The notes under the pieces: generated by a model
Told to the model about the DNA's origin: nothing
The model's database searches: none
Seen by the model: only the letters and a program-made list of their open reading frames with translations
In this document: positions 1-6,588 of the stretch, in pieces
Position numbering within the stretch: the stretch's first letter is position 1
Layout: each line of letters starts with the position of its first letter
Program-made: the position numbers and the translations under genes
DNA from: Bacteroidota bacterium
GTDB lineage: Bacteria > Bacteroidota > Bacteroidia > B-17B0 > Aurantibacillaceae
Assembly: GCA_023433205.1 (NCBI GenBank)
Contig: JAEZDS010000020.1
Location: 1 to 6,739, forward strand
Length of the DNA stretch: 6,739 bases
Reading direction: 5' to 3'

Positions 1-102
1 TCCTCAGATTACAGACTGTATATTCATCTCGCAGATAAGAACGACCGCTGGGTAAGCACCGCCTCATTGCCGGTTAAAGTAAGATCTAAAAACAGCCATT
101 GA
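1..102 (+). CDS. C-terminal end of an exported-type beta-sandwich protein, probably a glycoside hydrolase (partial)
   Basis: Frame 1 is open from the first base and ends at TGA 100-102, giving the last 33 residues of a protein that starts outside the window. The visible end contains YRLYIHLAD followed by WVSTASLPVKV. It lines up with the end of the glycoside hydrolase at 2594-3886 (YRLFVTVYD, then HVATANAPFYV): YRL, the D, V-[AS]-T-A, the P and the last V are shared, with one single-residue gap. This is seen directly. That the missing part is a related hydrolase with the same C-terminal Ig/PKD-like domain is inference. The stop overlaps a possible TTG start of the next gene (TTGA at 99-102) and lies 5 bases before its GTG, so the two are very likely one operon. 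Confidence 0.7.
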   Translation, partial: SSDYRLYIHLADKNDRWVSTASLPVKVRSKNSH

Positions 103-107
103 GACCA

Positions 108-2519
108 GTGAATAAAATATTATTACTATTTCTTTTTATTGCAGGGATCATTTCACCTGTTTCTTCAGACATAATTGAACATGAGATCAGGTATCAAAAT
201 AAAAGTGCCACAGAGGTGTATCTCGTCTATGGCATTAACAACTGGCAGCTTCCGAATAAAGAACTGCTTCCTGCCGGCAGTTTTGTAAAAGACCAGCTGG
301 TTTATGTACAAATGCAAAGAGGAAAAGCAGAATACTTCGCCGCAAAAGTGAGGGCAGCACCCGGTTCGCTTATTGATTATGTTTTCTGGATCACCAAAGG
401 CCCTTTGGGAGAAGGAACCGACGTGTGGGACCTGAACGCACCATTAAAAGACTACCACAGTCTGGCTTCCGGCTCCGTGGTTACCTTTGTGGAATCTCAG
501 ATAAAGGCTTTGCCGGCAACTCCTTTCAGCATTAACCGGTACATACTTCCTTTACTGCTAACAATAGCAGCGGCCTTGTTCCTTACTATGCTTTTTAGAA
601 GAGTGGTGAAGAAAAAAAGACTCAGGCCACCAGGCGTCTTCAATATAGCCATAGCTTCTGGTATTAGCCTGTTCTCTTTTCTCATGATGATCCGTCCGGC
701 GGTAGCCGGTAACAGCTGGGAACTCATTCTTAACACTTCAGCCCATTTAAGATCCTTACCTGTTATTGCTTACCACGATTTTATCTACGTCCTGGTTATA
801 ACGCTCATTTTCGCTGCGCTGCTGGCACTATTTCGAAATCATAAAAAAACACGGCTTGCTGTGCTTGCAGCATTTGTTGTACTATGTACTATATCGCTCA
901 TAGCCGGCATCCTGAATGTAAAAGTGGTTCAGATACTGGGAAAGCCTTTCAATTATCAATGGTTCTACTATTCAGATTTTCTGCAGTCACCTGACGCCCA
1001 AGCTGCCGTAAGTGCAAACTTCTCTTCATCTGAAACAAGAGATCTTTTGTTTTTGTGTCTGGCTGCTGCACTTTTTGCTATCCTGCTCTCCCTGTTTTTA
1101 CAGCAGCTAACCCAAACCAGAAGAACCGGGATCTCCCGGGCAATTGTGATGATTATATTTGTTGTATTCGCAGGTTACATTGTTGGGGCAAAACCGGGCA
1201 ATTTGCAGATAGATGAGGACCGGCTTGCCAACCCGGTCACAGCCTTTCTTTCTTCTGTTAACCCCTTTCAGGAGAATCCTGCGCTGTTTACCATGGAAGT
1301 ACCCGATAGCCTGGTTTACAAAAAACCCCGAACTAAGAAGTCCGATACTGCAGCATTCCCTGCCATTAAAAATGTAGTGGTATTTGTAATGGAATCTGCC
1401 TCAGCGGAGTATGTTGAACCATACAATAAAAAATACTCCGTAACTCCGAACCTGACCAAAAACCTGGAAAATTCCCTCGTTTTTGAAAATGTGTACGCGC
1501 ATGCCCCGGCCACCAATATCTCAATGGTATCGCTGCTTAACTCAGTGTATCCCTGGCTGTCGTACAACAGTCTTACGCAGGAGCACCCTGACCTGCCTTC
1601 GCCCTCAATCACAGAAGTATTAAAAACAAAAGGTTACCGGACCGCATTCTTTAATTCCGCCGACAACAGGTACCAGAAAGCCGGTGAATTTTTAAAACAT
1701 CGCCAATTTGAAACGATCAGCGACTGCAACACAAACTCATGTGGCGGTTCTTTTGTAGTGGAGGAAAATAGCTGGGACTTTATGAATGGCAAAGATGACG
1801 GATGCACTGCAACCGAAATGTGCGATTGGTTGAACAGAAACAAGAATAAACCCTTTTTTTCTGTAATGTGGACCTATCAGACACATTATCCTTATTTTTT
1901 CGAAGGCGACATGAAAAGCTATACCAATGATGATCCCAACCTTAACCGGTATCTCAATGCTTTACATTACAGCGACAGCTTGCTGGGCACTGTGATTGAA
2001 AATCTGAGGCAGAATCAGCTTTTTGACAGCACCCTGATTGTTGTGGTGGGTGATCACGGTGAGGCATTTGGCAGACATGATCAGATCTGTCACGGTCGCA
2101 AGATCTATGAAGAAAACCTGCATGTCCCCTGCATTCTGATCAACCCGGCTTTTACTTTTAAAAGAATTTCTGAAGTTGGCGGCCTGGTTGATGTTGCACC
2201 TACAATCATGGATCTGATGGGCGGGTTTTCGCCATCCCCCTGGGAAGGCACGAGTTTATTAAGTAAAGGGAAGGATTCACGCTGTTTCTTTTTTGCTCCC
2301 TGGTCTGATTTTCTTTTTGGGTACCGTGAGGGAGACTACAAGTACATTTTTAATGCCTCCAAAAATGAGACTGAGATCTATAACATAAGAGAAGATCCCT
2401 TTGAATCAAACAATCTGATTTCTGAAAAACAGCACGAAAAGATGGTGCACCACCAGAAACTTGCTGCATGGGCGCAGCACGTAAACCTGCAGACCAAAAA
2501 ATTGCTGAACAGGAAATGA
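108..2519 (+). CDS. LtaS/OpgB-type sulfatase-superfamily membrane transferase with N-terminal carbohydrate-binding-like domain
   Basis: Predicted inner-membrane protein of about 803 residues (806 from the alternative TTG at 99) that acts outside the cytoplasm, probably moving a phosphoglycerol- or phosphoethanolamine-like group onto a glycan or lipid. Numbering is from GTG 108, chosen because it gives a clean MNKILLLFLFIAG signal peptide. Residues 21-127 form a beta-rich domain ending in YVFW...VWDLN...DYH, CBM25-like by eye. Six hydrophobic spans follow near 145-163, 178-197, 224-243, 250-271, 312-332 and 343-360. The catalytic domain runs from about 420 to 760: metal ligand E429 (VMES), nucleophile T469 (PATN), H593 (THYPY), D649-H650 (GDHGE) and H662 (CHGR), matching the LtaS layout. 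There is no C/S-x-P-x-R sulfatase motif, so a true sulfatase is unlikely. C540, C545, C566 and C572 could form disulfides. Fold assignment is strong; substrate is unknown. Confidence 0.85.
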   Translation: MNKILLLFLFIAGIISPVSSDIIEHEIRYQNKSATEVYLVYGINNWQLPNKELLPAGSFVKDQLVYVQMQRGKAEYFAAKVRAAPGSLIDYVFWITKGPLGEGTDVWDLNAPLKDYHSLASGSVVTFVESQIKALPATPFSINRYILPLLLTIAAALFLTMLFRRVVKKKRLRPPGVFNIAIASGISLFSFLMMIRPAVAGNSWELILNTSAHLRSLPVIAYHDFIYVLVITLIFAALLALFRNHKKTRLAVLAAFVVLCTISLIAGILNVKVVQILGKPFNYQWFYYSDFLQSPDAQAAVSANFSSSETRDLLFLCLAAALFAILLSLFLQQLTQTRRTGISRAIVMIIFVVFAGYIVGAKPGNLQIDEDRLANPVTAFLSSVNPFQENPALFTMEVPDSLVYKKPRTKKSDTAAFPAIKNVVVFVMESASAEYVEPYNKKYSVTPNLTKNLENSLVFENVYAHAPATNISMVSLLNSVYPWLSYNSLTQEHPDLPSPSITEVLKTKGYRTAFFNSADNRYQKAGEFLKHRQFETISDCNTNSCGGSFVVEENSWDFMNGKDDGCTATEMCDWLNRNKNKPFFSVMWTYQTHYPYFFEGDMKSYTNDDPNLNRYLNALHYSDSLLGTVIENLRQNQLFDSTLIVVVGDHGEAFGRHDQICHGRKIYEENLHVPCILINPAFTFKRISEVGGLVDVAPTIMDLMGGFSPSPWEGTSLLSKGKDSRCFFFAPWSDFLFGYREGDYKYIFNASKNETEIYNIREDPFESNNLISEKQHEKMVHHQKLAAWAQHVNLQTKKLLNRK
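168..488 (+). other. Putative CBM25-like beta-sandwich domain inside the LtaS-like protein
   Basis: This stretch encodes residues of about 21-127 of the gene at 108, between the signal peptide and the first membrane span. It alternates hydrophobic residues as in beta strands (EVYLVYGINNW, DQLVYVQMQ) and closes with IDYVFW, a loop, VWDLN and DYH. Starch-binding CBM25 modules end in a similar pattern (F-x-F-x-D-G...WDNN...NY). The aromatic residues W46, W107 and Y116 could line a sugar site. The resemblance is by eye only. The domain may instead be another immunoglobulin-like fold without sugar binding. Confidence 0.4.
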
Positions 2520-2593
2520 GATCGTGAAAAAAACGACAATTCTGCCTTCCTTATGACTGTTTAGCGAAGACCGGCTTAACCTACGAACCTGCT

Positions 2594-3886
2594 TTACTTC
2601 TTCACGTAAAACGGAGCGTTAGCAGTGGCCACATGATTTTTTCCATCATACACGGTCACAAATAAACGATAGGCACCTTCAGTGTCGGGAGCTTTAAAAA
2701 CCAAAGCACGCTGACGTTGTCCATCGACGATGTACGAATTAATTGCCTGCGGTTTATCTTCCACATCACCGCCCTCCTTTTTCTCCATACTTTCATGATA
2801 GAGTTCCCAATAATAGTATAGTTCATCACCATCAGGATCAGTTGCATCGGTAAAAGCATTATGCCTTGACCCCGGTTTAAGAAAAACGCCTTTGTGAGTT
2901 GCAAGGTCGTCAATTCCTACAGGTACAATTAAGGGTGCGCGGTTTGTTCTTTCTTCCCCGGTCCACTGTTTGTGTAGTACATCAACTATACCATTTTCCT
3001 GGCCATCTTCGGTAAAAAGACTCAGTAAAGTGTGGGTTCGTGCCTGTTTCCATCCCCACAAAAAAACGTAGGAACCAATACAACGGTCGTTGTTTGCAAG
3101 TATAGCCTCAACATATCTTTTTTCACAGGCATCTGCCTTTTGGGTACTCGTTTCTTCGATAAAAGTTCCCCAGGGCACATTATCAGATTCCCAGTAACCT
3201 GACGCACCCCATTCTCCAATCATATAAGGCCCGGTCCAGCCAGCGTCAGTGATATCCTTACGCACGGGAGCAATCCATTTAAATGCGTTAATGGACAGGA
3301 CATCAAGATGCGGGCATCTTTTGATGATCTGTTTAATGTGACCAACCGGAACACCGGCAAGCATTGTGGTAGTGGGATGTTTTGGATCAACCTCATGGAT
3401 AAAAGCCATTATCTGATTAACAGCGTCCCATACCGCGTAGTTTTCTGCAAACTGATCAACCTCGTTTCCTACCCCCCACATCAGCAGGGCCGGATGATCC
3501 TTAAACTTCAGTACCTCTTTTTTGATGCGGTTAAATTGCTCTTTAACAGCTTTTTTATCGCTGTAGTCAAAACCGCGCCTCTCATGCCCAAGATCCAACC
3601 CCAGTGTCACGGTCAATCCCAGTTCATGGGCTTTGTCAAGATATTCCTGAGCGCCCTCTGTGCTCCACAACCGCACTGAATTCCCTCCACAGGCTTTTAA
3701 CCGGTCATAGTACTTATAACCGCCGGCTCCTTTGATGTAGTAAGGCTCCCCATTGCGGTATAAGCGGTATTTACCGTCTTCCTTTTTAATCACAACTTTG
3801 GATGCCTCTTCATTTTTAAAATGAAAGATCCTGAAAGACATGCAGCAGAACGAGAAACAAAGCAGTAATAGATATAACCTATTCAT
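2594..3886 (-). CDS. Secreted GH clan A (GH2/GH72-like) TIM-barrel glycoside hydrolase with C-terminal Ig-like domain
   Basis: Predicted exported enzyme of 430 residues that cleaves or transfers beta-linked sugars. Residues 1-20 are a hydrophobic, Cys-containing signal peptide (LLLLCFSFCC); it lacks a clean lipobox, so lipoprotein status is unclear. The barrel covers about 30-310: IKGAGG at 51-56, GGNSVRLWST at 67-76, acid/base E142 in WGVGNE, SINAF at 198-202, probable nucleophile E225 in IGEWG, and W277 in FLWGW near the last strand. Both carboxylates of a retaining clan A enzyme are therefore present. Residues of about 315-430 form a PKD/cadherin-like beta-sandwich (NRAP..., DATDPDGDELYYYWEL, YRLFVTVYD). 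The length suits a barrel plus one accessory domain; the usual N-terminal sandwich domains of GH2 are missing. It is convergent with the LtaS-like gene, 74 bases apart, which suggests a shared glycan substrate. Exact family and bond specificity cannot be read from sequence. Confidence 0.85.
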   Translation of the reverse strand: MNRLYLLLLCFSFCCMSFRIFHFKNEEASKVVIKKEDGKYRLYRNGEPYYIKGAGGYKYYDRLKACGGNSVRLWSTEGAQEYLDKAHELGLTVTLGLDLGHERRGFDYSDKKAVKEQFNRIKKEVLKFKDHPALLMWGVGNEVDQFAENYAVWDAVNQIMAFIHEVDPKHPTTTMLAGVPVGHIKQIIKRCPHLDVLSINAFKWIAPVRKDITDAGWTGPYMIGEWGASGYWESDNVPWGTFIEETSTQKADACEKRYVEAILANNDRCIGSYVFLWGWKQARTHTLLSLFTEDGQENGIVDVLHKQWTGEERTNRAPLIVPVGIDDLATHKGVFLKPGSRHNAFTDATDPDGDELYYYWELYHESMEKKEGGDVEDKPQAINSYIVDGQRQRALVFKAPDTEGAYRLFVTVYDGKNHVATANAPFYVKK

Positions 3887-3919
3887 AAGAAATTATGGCA
3901 TTAACTGAACTTGCAGATC

Positions 3920-3935
3920 AAAACCTGTTCCAGGT
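3920..3935 (-). terminator. Weak terminator-like hairpin between the VOC gene and the glycoside hydrolase
   Basis: Read on the minus strand the sequence is ACCTG-GAA-CAGGT followed by TTT and then GA. The stem is five perfect pairs with a three-base loop, and the T run is only four long including the last stem base. It sits in the 109-base gap after the VOC stop, where a partial terminator before the hydrolase gene would fit. The short stem and T run make it marginal. Confidence 0.25.
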
Positions 3936-3995
3936 GAAACTGTATAAAATCGCAGTTTATGAAGGTGCTTTAGTTAAACTGTGGTGCATTTTCCA

Positions 3996-4490
3996 CTATT
4001 CTGCCAGCAAGAGCAACTTTTCAAGATCAAGAGGGCGCGTAAACATCTCAATGGTCCCATCGTTTCTGCGCGGCCAGTCTGATCTTTCTCTGTCGCAATA
4101 CAATTCCACTCCATTGCCATCGGGATCATCCAGATAAATAGCCTCAGACACACCATGATCGGAGGCTCCCGTAAGCGGATATTTCTCCTGCATGATTCTC
4201 TTTAATATATTGGCCAGATCTCTCCTGCACGGATAAAGTATAGCTGTGTGATACAGCCCTGGCGAATTCTGCTTTGCCGGCGGAGCATTTTTACTGTGCC
4301 AGGTGTTGAGGCCTATATGATGGTGATATCCACCTGCTGACACAAAGGCCGCCTCTGTGCCATAAGTCTGTGTAAGTCCGAAACCAAGCAGACCACAATA
4401 AAAATCAAGTGATTTTTGCAAACATGTTACTTTAAGATGAACATGACCTATGCAGGTGCCTGGGGGTATTTTATAATCGCTTTCTGTCAT
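3996..4490 (-). CDS. VOC-superfamily (glyoxalase/ring-cleavage dioxygenase fold) metalloprotein
   Basis: Small cytosolic protein of 164 residues with two beta-alpha-beta-beta-beta modules of the vicinal oxygen chelate fold. Module one starts at IGHVHLKV (14-21) and includes SLDFYCGLLGF and the HHHIGLN strand (56-62). Module two starts at GLYHTAILYP (78-87) and ends in LDDPDGNGVELYCDR (120-134). Likely metal ligands are H16 or H18, H81 and E129. The sequence resembles the first half of CatE-like catechol 2,3-dioxygenases, which are about twice as long, so a ring-cleaving role should not be assumed; a lyase, isomerase or resistance-type VOC enzyme is equally possible. Its ATG directly follows the gluQ stop (TAGATG, no gap), so translation is probably coupled to gluQ. 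The substrate is unknown. Confidence 0.85.
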   Translation of the reverse strand: MTESDYKIPPGTCIGHVHLKVTCLQKSLDFYCGLLGFGLTQTYGTEAAFVSAGGYHHHIGLNTWHSKNAPPAKQNSPGLYHTAILYPCRRDLANILKRIMQEKYPLTGASDHGVSEAIYLDDPDGNGVELYCDRERSDWPRRNDGTIEMFTRPLDLEKLLLLAE

Positions 4491-5387
4491 CTACAGTTCA
4501 GTTAAAAGATCATTCCAGTGGCGGATATCTGCCCTGCCCAGTAGTTTACCCACCAGTTCATAAATATCTGCTGCACTTAAACCCTTTTGTCGCCAGAAAC
4601 GTACAGAGGTGTCACCCGCCGATTTCGAAAGTTTAGAACCGGCGGGTGATGACAGTAACCGGTGGTGAACAAAAGTGCAGTTCAAAAATCTATCTTTAGC
4701 CAGTACGCTGGCCAGATACAGCTGTGCAATACTTGAAGGATACAGATCCTGACCTCTCACAATCAAATCAACATCAAAGTGATCATCGTCAATGAGGGAA
4801 GCCAGCTGATAGGAAGGAGATCCATCCTTTTTTCTCACCACAAAATCGTGCATTGTTTCAGGCAGCAGGCAGCTCTCTTCGGCAGACAGTCCTTTTATTG
4901 CCACTTCCGGAAAAGGCCCGGTATGTAATCTCCAGGAAAGATTTTCTTCATACAGAGGAAGGTTCTTTTCCTTACAGGTACCAGGGTATCTTTGATGGTT
5001 TATCAAGTCAGTTCTTGAGCATGAACAGGCATAAACCAAGCCCAGCTTTACCAGTTCCGCCAGGGCATCATTGTACAAATGCATTCTTTCAAGCTGCGAA
5101 TAAGAGCGGTAAAACTCAAGCGCATCAGAAGGCCCCTCATGCCAGGGAAGTCGCATAAAAGCAAGCGTGTCAAAAACATCTGACACATACTCCTGCCTGG
5201 TTCTTCCCTGATCGAGATCATCAATCCTTAAAAGAAGTTTTGCGCCGGTTTGCTGCGCCAGGGCCGCGGTGCAGGCAAATGAAAAAAGATTGCCCAGATG
5301 CAGAAATCCACTCGGGGTGGGTGCCAGACGTGTTCTTTTAAATCGACCATAATTATAATATGAAGATACCGGCATTATTTCTTGCAT
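4491..5387 (-). CDS. gluQ: Glutamyl-Q tRNA(Asp) synthetase
   Basis: Cytosolic class I synthetase-like enzyme that activates glutamate with ATP and attaches it to the queuosine base at position 34 of tRNA(Asp), rather than to a tRNA acceptor end. It has 298 residues, close to the usual size of this family and far shorter than full GluRS, because the anticodon-binding C-terminal half is absent. Signatures seen: LAPTPSGFLHLGN at 21-33 (HIGH-like HLGN), RIDDLD at 54-59, a zinc site formed by C121, C123, Y134 and C138 (the YPGTC segment is typical of GluQ), RGQDL at 211-215, and KLSKS at 252-256 (KMSKS-like). A second in-frame ATG five codons in (5375) is also possible; neither start has a Shine-Dalgarno sequence. 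It is first in a minus-strand pair with the VOC gene. The identification is firm; the cell should also make or import queuine. Confidence 0.93.
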   Translation of the reverse strand: MQEIMPVSSYYNYGRFKRTRLAPTPSGFLHLGNLFSFACTAALAQQTGAKLLLRIDDLDQGRTRQEYVSDVFDTLAFMRLPWHEGPSDALEFYRSYSQLERMHLYNDALAELVKLGLVYACSCSRTDLINHQRYPGTCKEKNLPLYEENLSWRLHTGPFPEVAIKGLSAEESCLLPETMHDFVVRKKDGSPSYQLASLIDDDHFDVDLIVRGQDLYPSSIAQLYLASVLAKDRFLNCTFVHHRLLSSPAGSKLSKSAGDTSVRFWRQKGLSAADIYELVGKLLGRADIRHWNDLLTEL

Positions 5388-5420
5388 TGGTAAAGATGCA
5401 AATTAAGGCAGCATCGCGGC

Positions 5421-5426
5421 ATTATA
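5421..5426 (-). promoter_or_regulatory. Possible -10-like box (TATAAT) upstream of gluQ
   Basis: On the minus strand a TATAAT hexamer lies about 34 bases before the gluQ ATG, a suitable place for a -10 element with a short leader. No matching -35 or Bacteroidota -33 element at normal spacing was found, and the Bacteroidota housekeeping sigma factor prefers TAnnTTTG. It is listed only as the best candidate in the 152-base divergent gap between gluQ and the response regulator. Confidence 0.2.
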
Positions 5427-5479
5427 ACAGGGCAATAATTCTAATGGCAGCAAGTCCTGACCAGGTTTTTAACCTAATT

Positions 5480-5499
5480 TTTTCGGTCTTTATCGAAAA
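5480..5499. repeat. Inverted repeat TTTTCG/CGAAAA in the gluQ-response regulator gap
   Basis: TTTTCG (5480-5485) and CGAAAA (5494-5499) are exact inverted copies separated by eight bases. It lies between the two divergent genes, 40 bases before the response-regulator start, so it could be an operator or a leader hairpin. The arms are short and AT-rich, so chance is a real possibility. Confidence 0.3.
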
Positions 5500-5539
5500 T
5501 GAAATCCTTCTGGCAGACCCTACAGTAATTTTGGCACCT

Positions 5540-5968
5540 ATGACAGGCAAACCAATTCATATTCTTGTGGCCGATGACGATGATGATGATCAGTTCATAA
5601 TTAAAGAGGCAATTTCCGAGTTTAACAACAAGCACATAAAAATATCGTCGGTTTATGATGGACTTCAGCTCATGGATTTCCTGCGTAAAAAGGGAGGATT
5701 TGCAGCTGAAGACAAACCCGATCTGATCCTGCTTGACATTAACATGCCGATTTTAAACGGTATTCAGGCTCTTGGCCAGATAAAAAAGGATCCGGCTTTT
5801 AGTCAGATCCCCGTGTGTATGATCTCAACACTTCGCACTGAGGAAAAACAGCAGGAATGCAGGAAACTGGGGGCGCTTGACTTCTATTGCAAACCAAACC
5901 ATATTAGTGCTTACCGCAACATCATTGAAGAGATCTTCACAAGAACCATCTACACTGAAAATGTATAA
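5540..5968 (+). CDS. Stand-alone receiver-domain response regulator (CheY/Rcp1-like)
   Basis: Single-domain phosphoacceptor protein of 142 residues that takes a phosphoryl group from a histidine kinase; no output domain is present, so it probably acts by protein contact or as a phosphorelay step. Visible residues: acidic pair D12-D13 at the start of a run of six Asp (ILVADDDDDDQF), phosphoacceptor D66 in LILLDINMP, switch S96 in CMIST, Y116 and the conserved K118 in DFYCKP. The frame is open 60 codons further upstream, to an ATG at 5360 that would overlap gluQ. That stretch does not resemble part of a receiver, and ATG 5540 places beta strand 1 at residues 6-11 as expected. No partner kinase is in the window. 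Its TAA directly abuts the stop of the convergent membrane gene. Confidence 0.9.
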   Translation: MTGKPIHILVADDDDDDQFIIKEAISEFNNKHIKISSVYDGLQLMDFLRKKGGFAAEDKPDLILLDINMPILNGIQALGQIKKDPAFSQIPVCMISTLRTEEKQQECRKLGALDFYCKPNHISAYRNIIEEIFTRTIYTENV

Positions 5969-6346
5969 TCAGGCAGCAGGATAAGAGACTCTTTTGTTTT
6001 TAAATCCTTGAAGTTTGTAACATCCAGCCGATATAAAAAGTAACAGCGTACCGCATATGCCCTGAAACATAGTTTGCGGCTGATACCTGAAAACCAGCGG
6101 ACAAATAGCCAGCGCCAGCGCTACCACTGTCATACAGCTTAAGGTGTATCTATAGGGCATTACCCCGGCCAGTCCTGTATCATCTGCACTTAATATCAGC
6201 AGAATAATACCGGTTGTACCAAGCACAAGCGAGGTAATCACGGGACCCGACCTTTCAGCAGCTTCCATAACAGCCGGGCTTACCAGCACAACCGAACAGA
6301 TCACATAACTTAATATCCCAGGCAATTTTCTTTTTTGTTTTTTCAT
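5969..6346 (-). CDS. Small four-helix membrane protein of unknown function
   Basis: I do not recognise this 125-residue protein. It starts with a basic segment (MKKQKRKLPG) and has four hydrophobic spans near 10-28, 36-54, 67-86 and 94-112, joined by short loops (MEAAERSG, DDTGLAGVMPYRY, RYQPQ). The C-terminal tail is basic (FKNKR). By the positive-inside rule both ends are probably cytoplasmic. No catalytic or binding motif stands out. The real-gene call rests on its length, the membrane pattern, an ATG start, and a good upstream promoter candidate at 6427-6456. It is convergent with the response regulator with no spacer, and divergent from the exported-protein gene at 6647. Confidence 0.7.
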   Translation of the reverse strand: MKKQKRKLPGILSYVICSVVLVSPAVMEAAERSGPVITSLVLGTTGIILLILSADDTGLAGVMPYRYTLSCMTVVALALAICPLVFRYQPQTMFQGICGTLLLFISAGCYKLQGFKNKRVSYPAA

Positions 6347-6426
6347 TCTGATACTGGTTAATTGACAATCTCACAGATCGTTATTATAGAAGGTTTTAAT
6401 ATGACTATTGTAAATACCAGAACCCC

Positions 6427-6456
6427 CAAAGATCCTTGTGATTAAGACAAAAACAA
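6427..6456 (-). promoter_or_regulatory. Candidate Bacteroidota-type promoter for the four-helix membrane gene
   Basis: Read on the minus strand there is TTG (6456-6454), exactly 19 bases, then GATCTTTG (6434-6427), which matches the Bacteroidota -7 consensus TAnnTTTG at all but the first base. Transcription would start near 6420 and leave a leader of about 75 bases before the ATG at 6346. The -33 side overlaps the palindrome ACAATTGT. Elements and spacing are seen; promoter activity is inferred. Confidence 0.4.
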
Positions 6457-6478
6457 TTGTTGTAGAAATTTTTCTACA
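6453..6478. promoter_or_regulatory. Two adjacent palindromes, possible operator
   Basis: ACAATTGT (6453-6460) is a perfect 8-base palindrome. It is followed without a gap by TGTAGAAATTTTTCTACA (6461-6478), perfect 8-base arms around a TT centre. Palindromes of this size are typical binding sites of dimeric regulators. The pair overlaps the -33 element of the minus-strand promoter candidate and lies about 170 bases before the gene at 6647, so one protein could control both genes. The second could also form a hairpin, but nothing suggests a terminator because no gene ends here. Confidence 0.4.
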
Positions 6479-6560
6479 CTTTGTTATTTTATGATTGCCC
6501 ACTGAACTTCTTTACCATTCACCCACATAATTCACCACATTCGTGTTAACTAATGGCTGC

Positions 6561-6588
6561 TTGGTCGAAATTTTCAAGCTGGTATAAG
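6561..6588 (+). promoter_or_regulatory. Possible promoter for the exported-protein gene
   Basis: TTGGTC (6561-6566), 16 bases, then TATAAG (6583-6588); equally TTG, 19 bases, then TA. This gives a start near 6595 and a leader of about 50 bases before ATG 6647. The downstream half does not match TAnnTTTG, so support is weak. The element overlaps the nested inverted repeat at 6576-6641. Confidence 0.25.

Noticed and set aside
2520..2593. Possible bidirectional terminator between the convergent LtaS-like and hydrolase genes
   Set aside because: Only a four-pair TCGT/ACGA stem around an A-rich loop is present, with no useful T run on either strand.
3308..3679. Open frame of 123 codons on the plus strand
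   Set aside because: It is antisense to the glycoside hydrolase, which has intact catalytic motifs here; the plus-strand translation shows no domain pattern.
4853..5158. Open frame of 101 codons on the plus strand
   Set aside because: It lies opposite the gluQ coding region, including its zinc site, and is a shadow frame.
5526..5533. TAATTTTG, an exact match to TAnnTTTG, just before the response-regulator ATG
   Set aside because: No TTG lies at the required upstream spacing, and the promoter would give an almost leaderless mRNA. The motif is short enough to occur by chance.
5360..5539. Sixty in-frame codons upstream of the response-regulator ATG
   Set aside because: The stretch overlaps the gluQ start, has no receiver-like sequence, and ATG 5540 gives the standard receiver N-terminus. 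The open frame looks like chance.
5573..5590. GAT/GAC repeat coding six Asp in a row
   Set aside because: It looks like a slippage-prone microsatellite, but Asp-rich starts are normal in this receiver type and the frame is intact, so phase variation is not supported.
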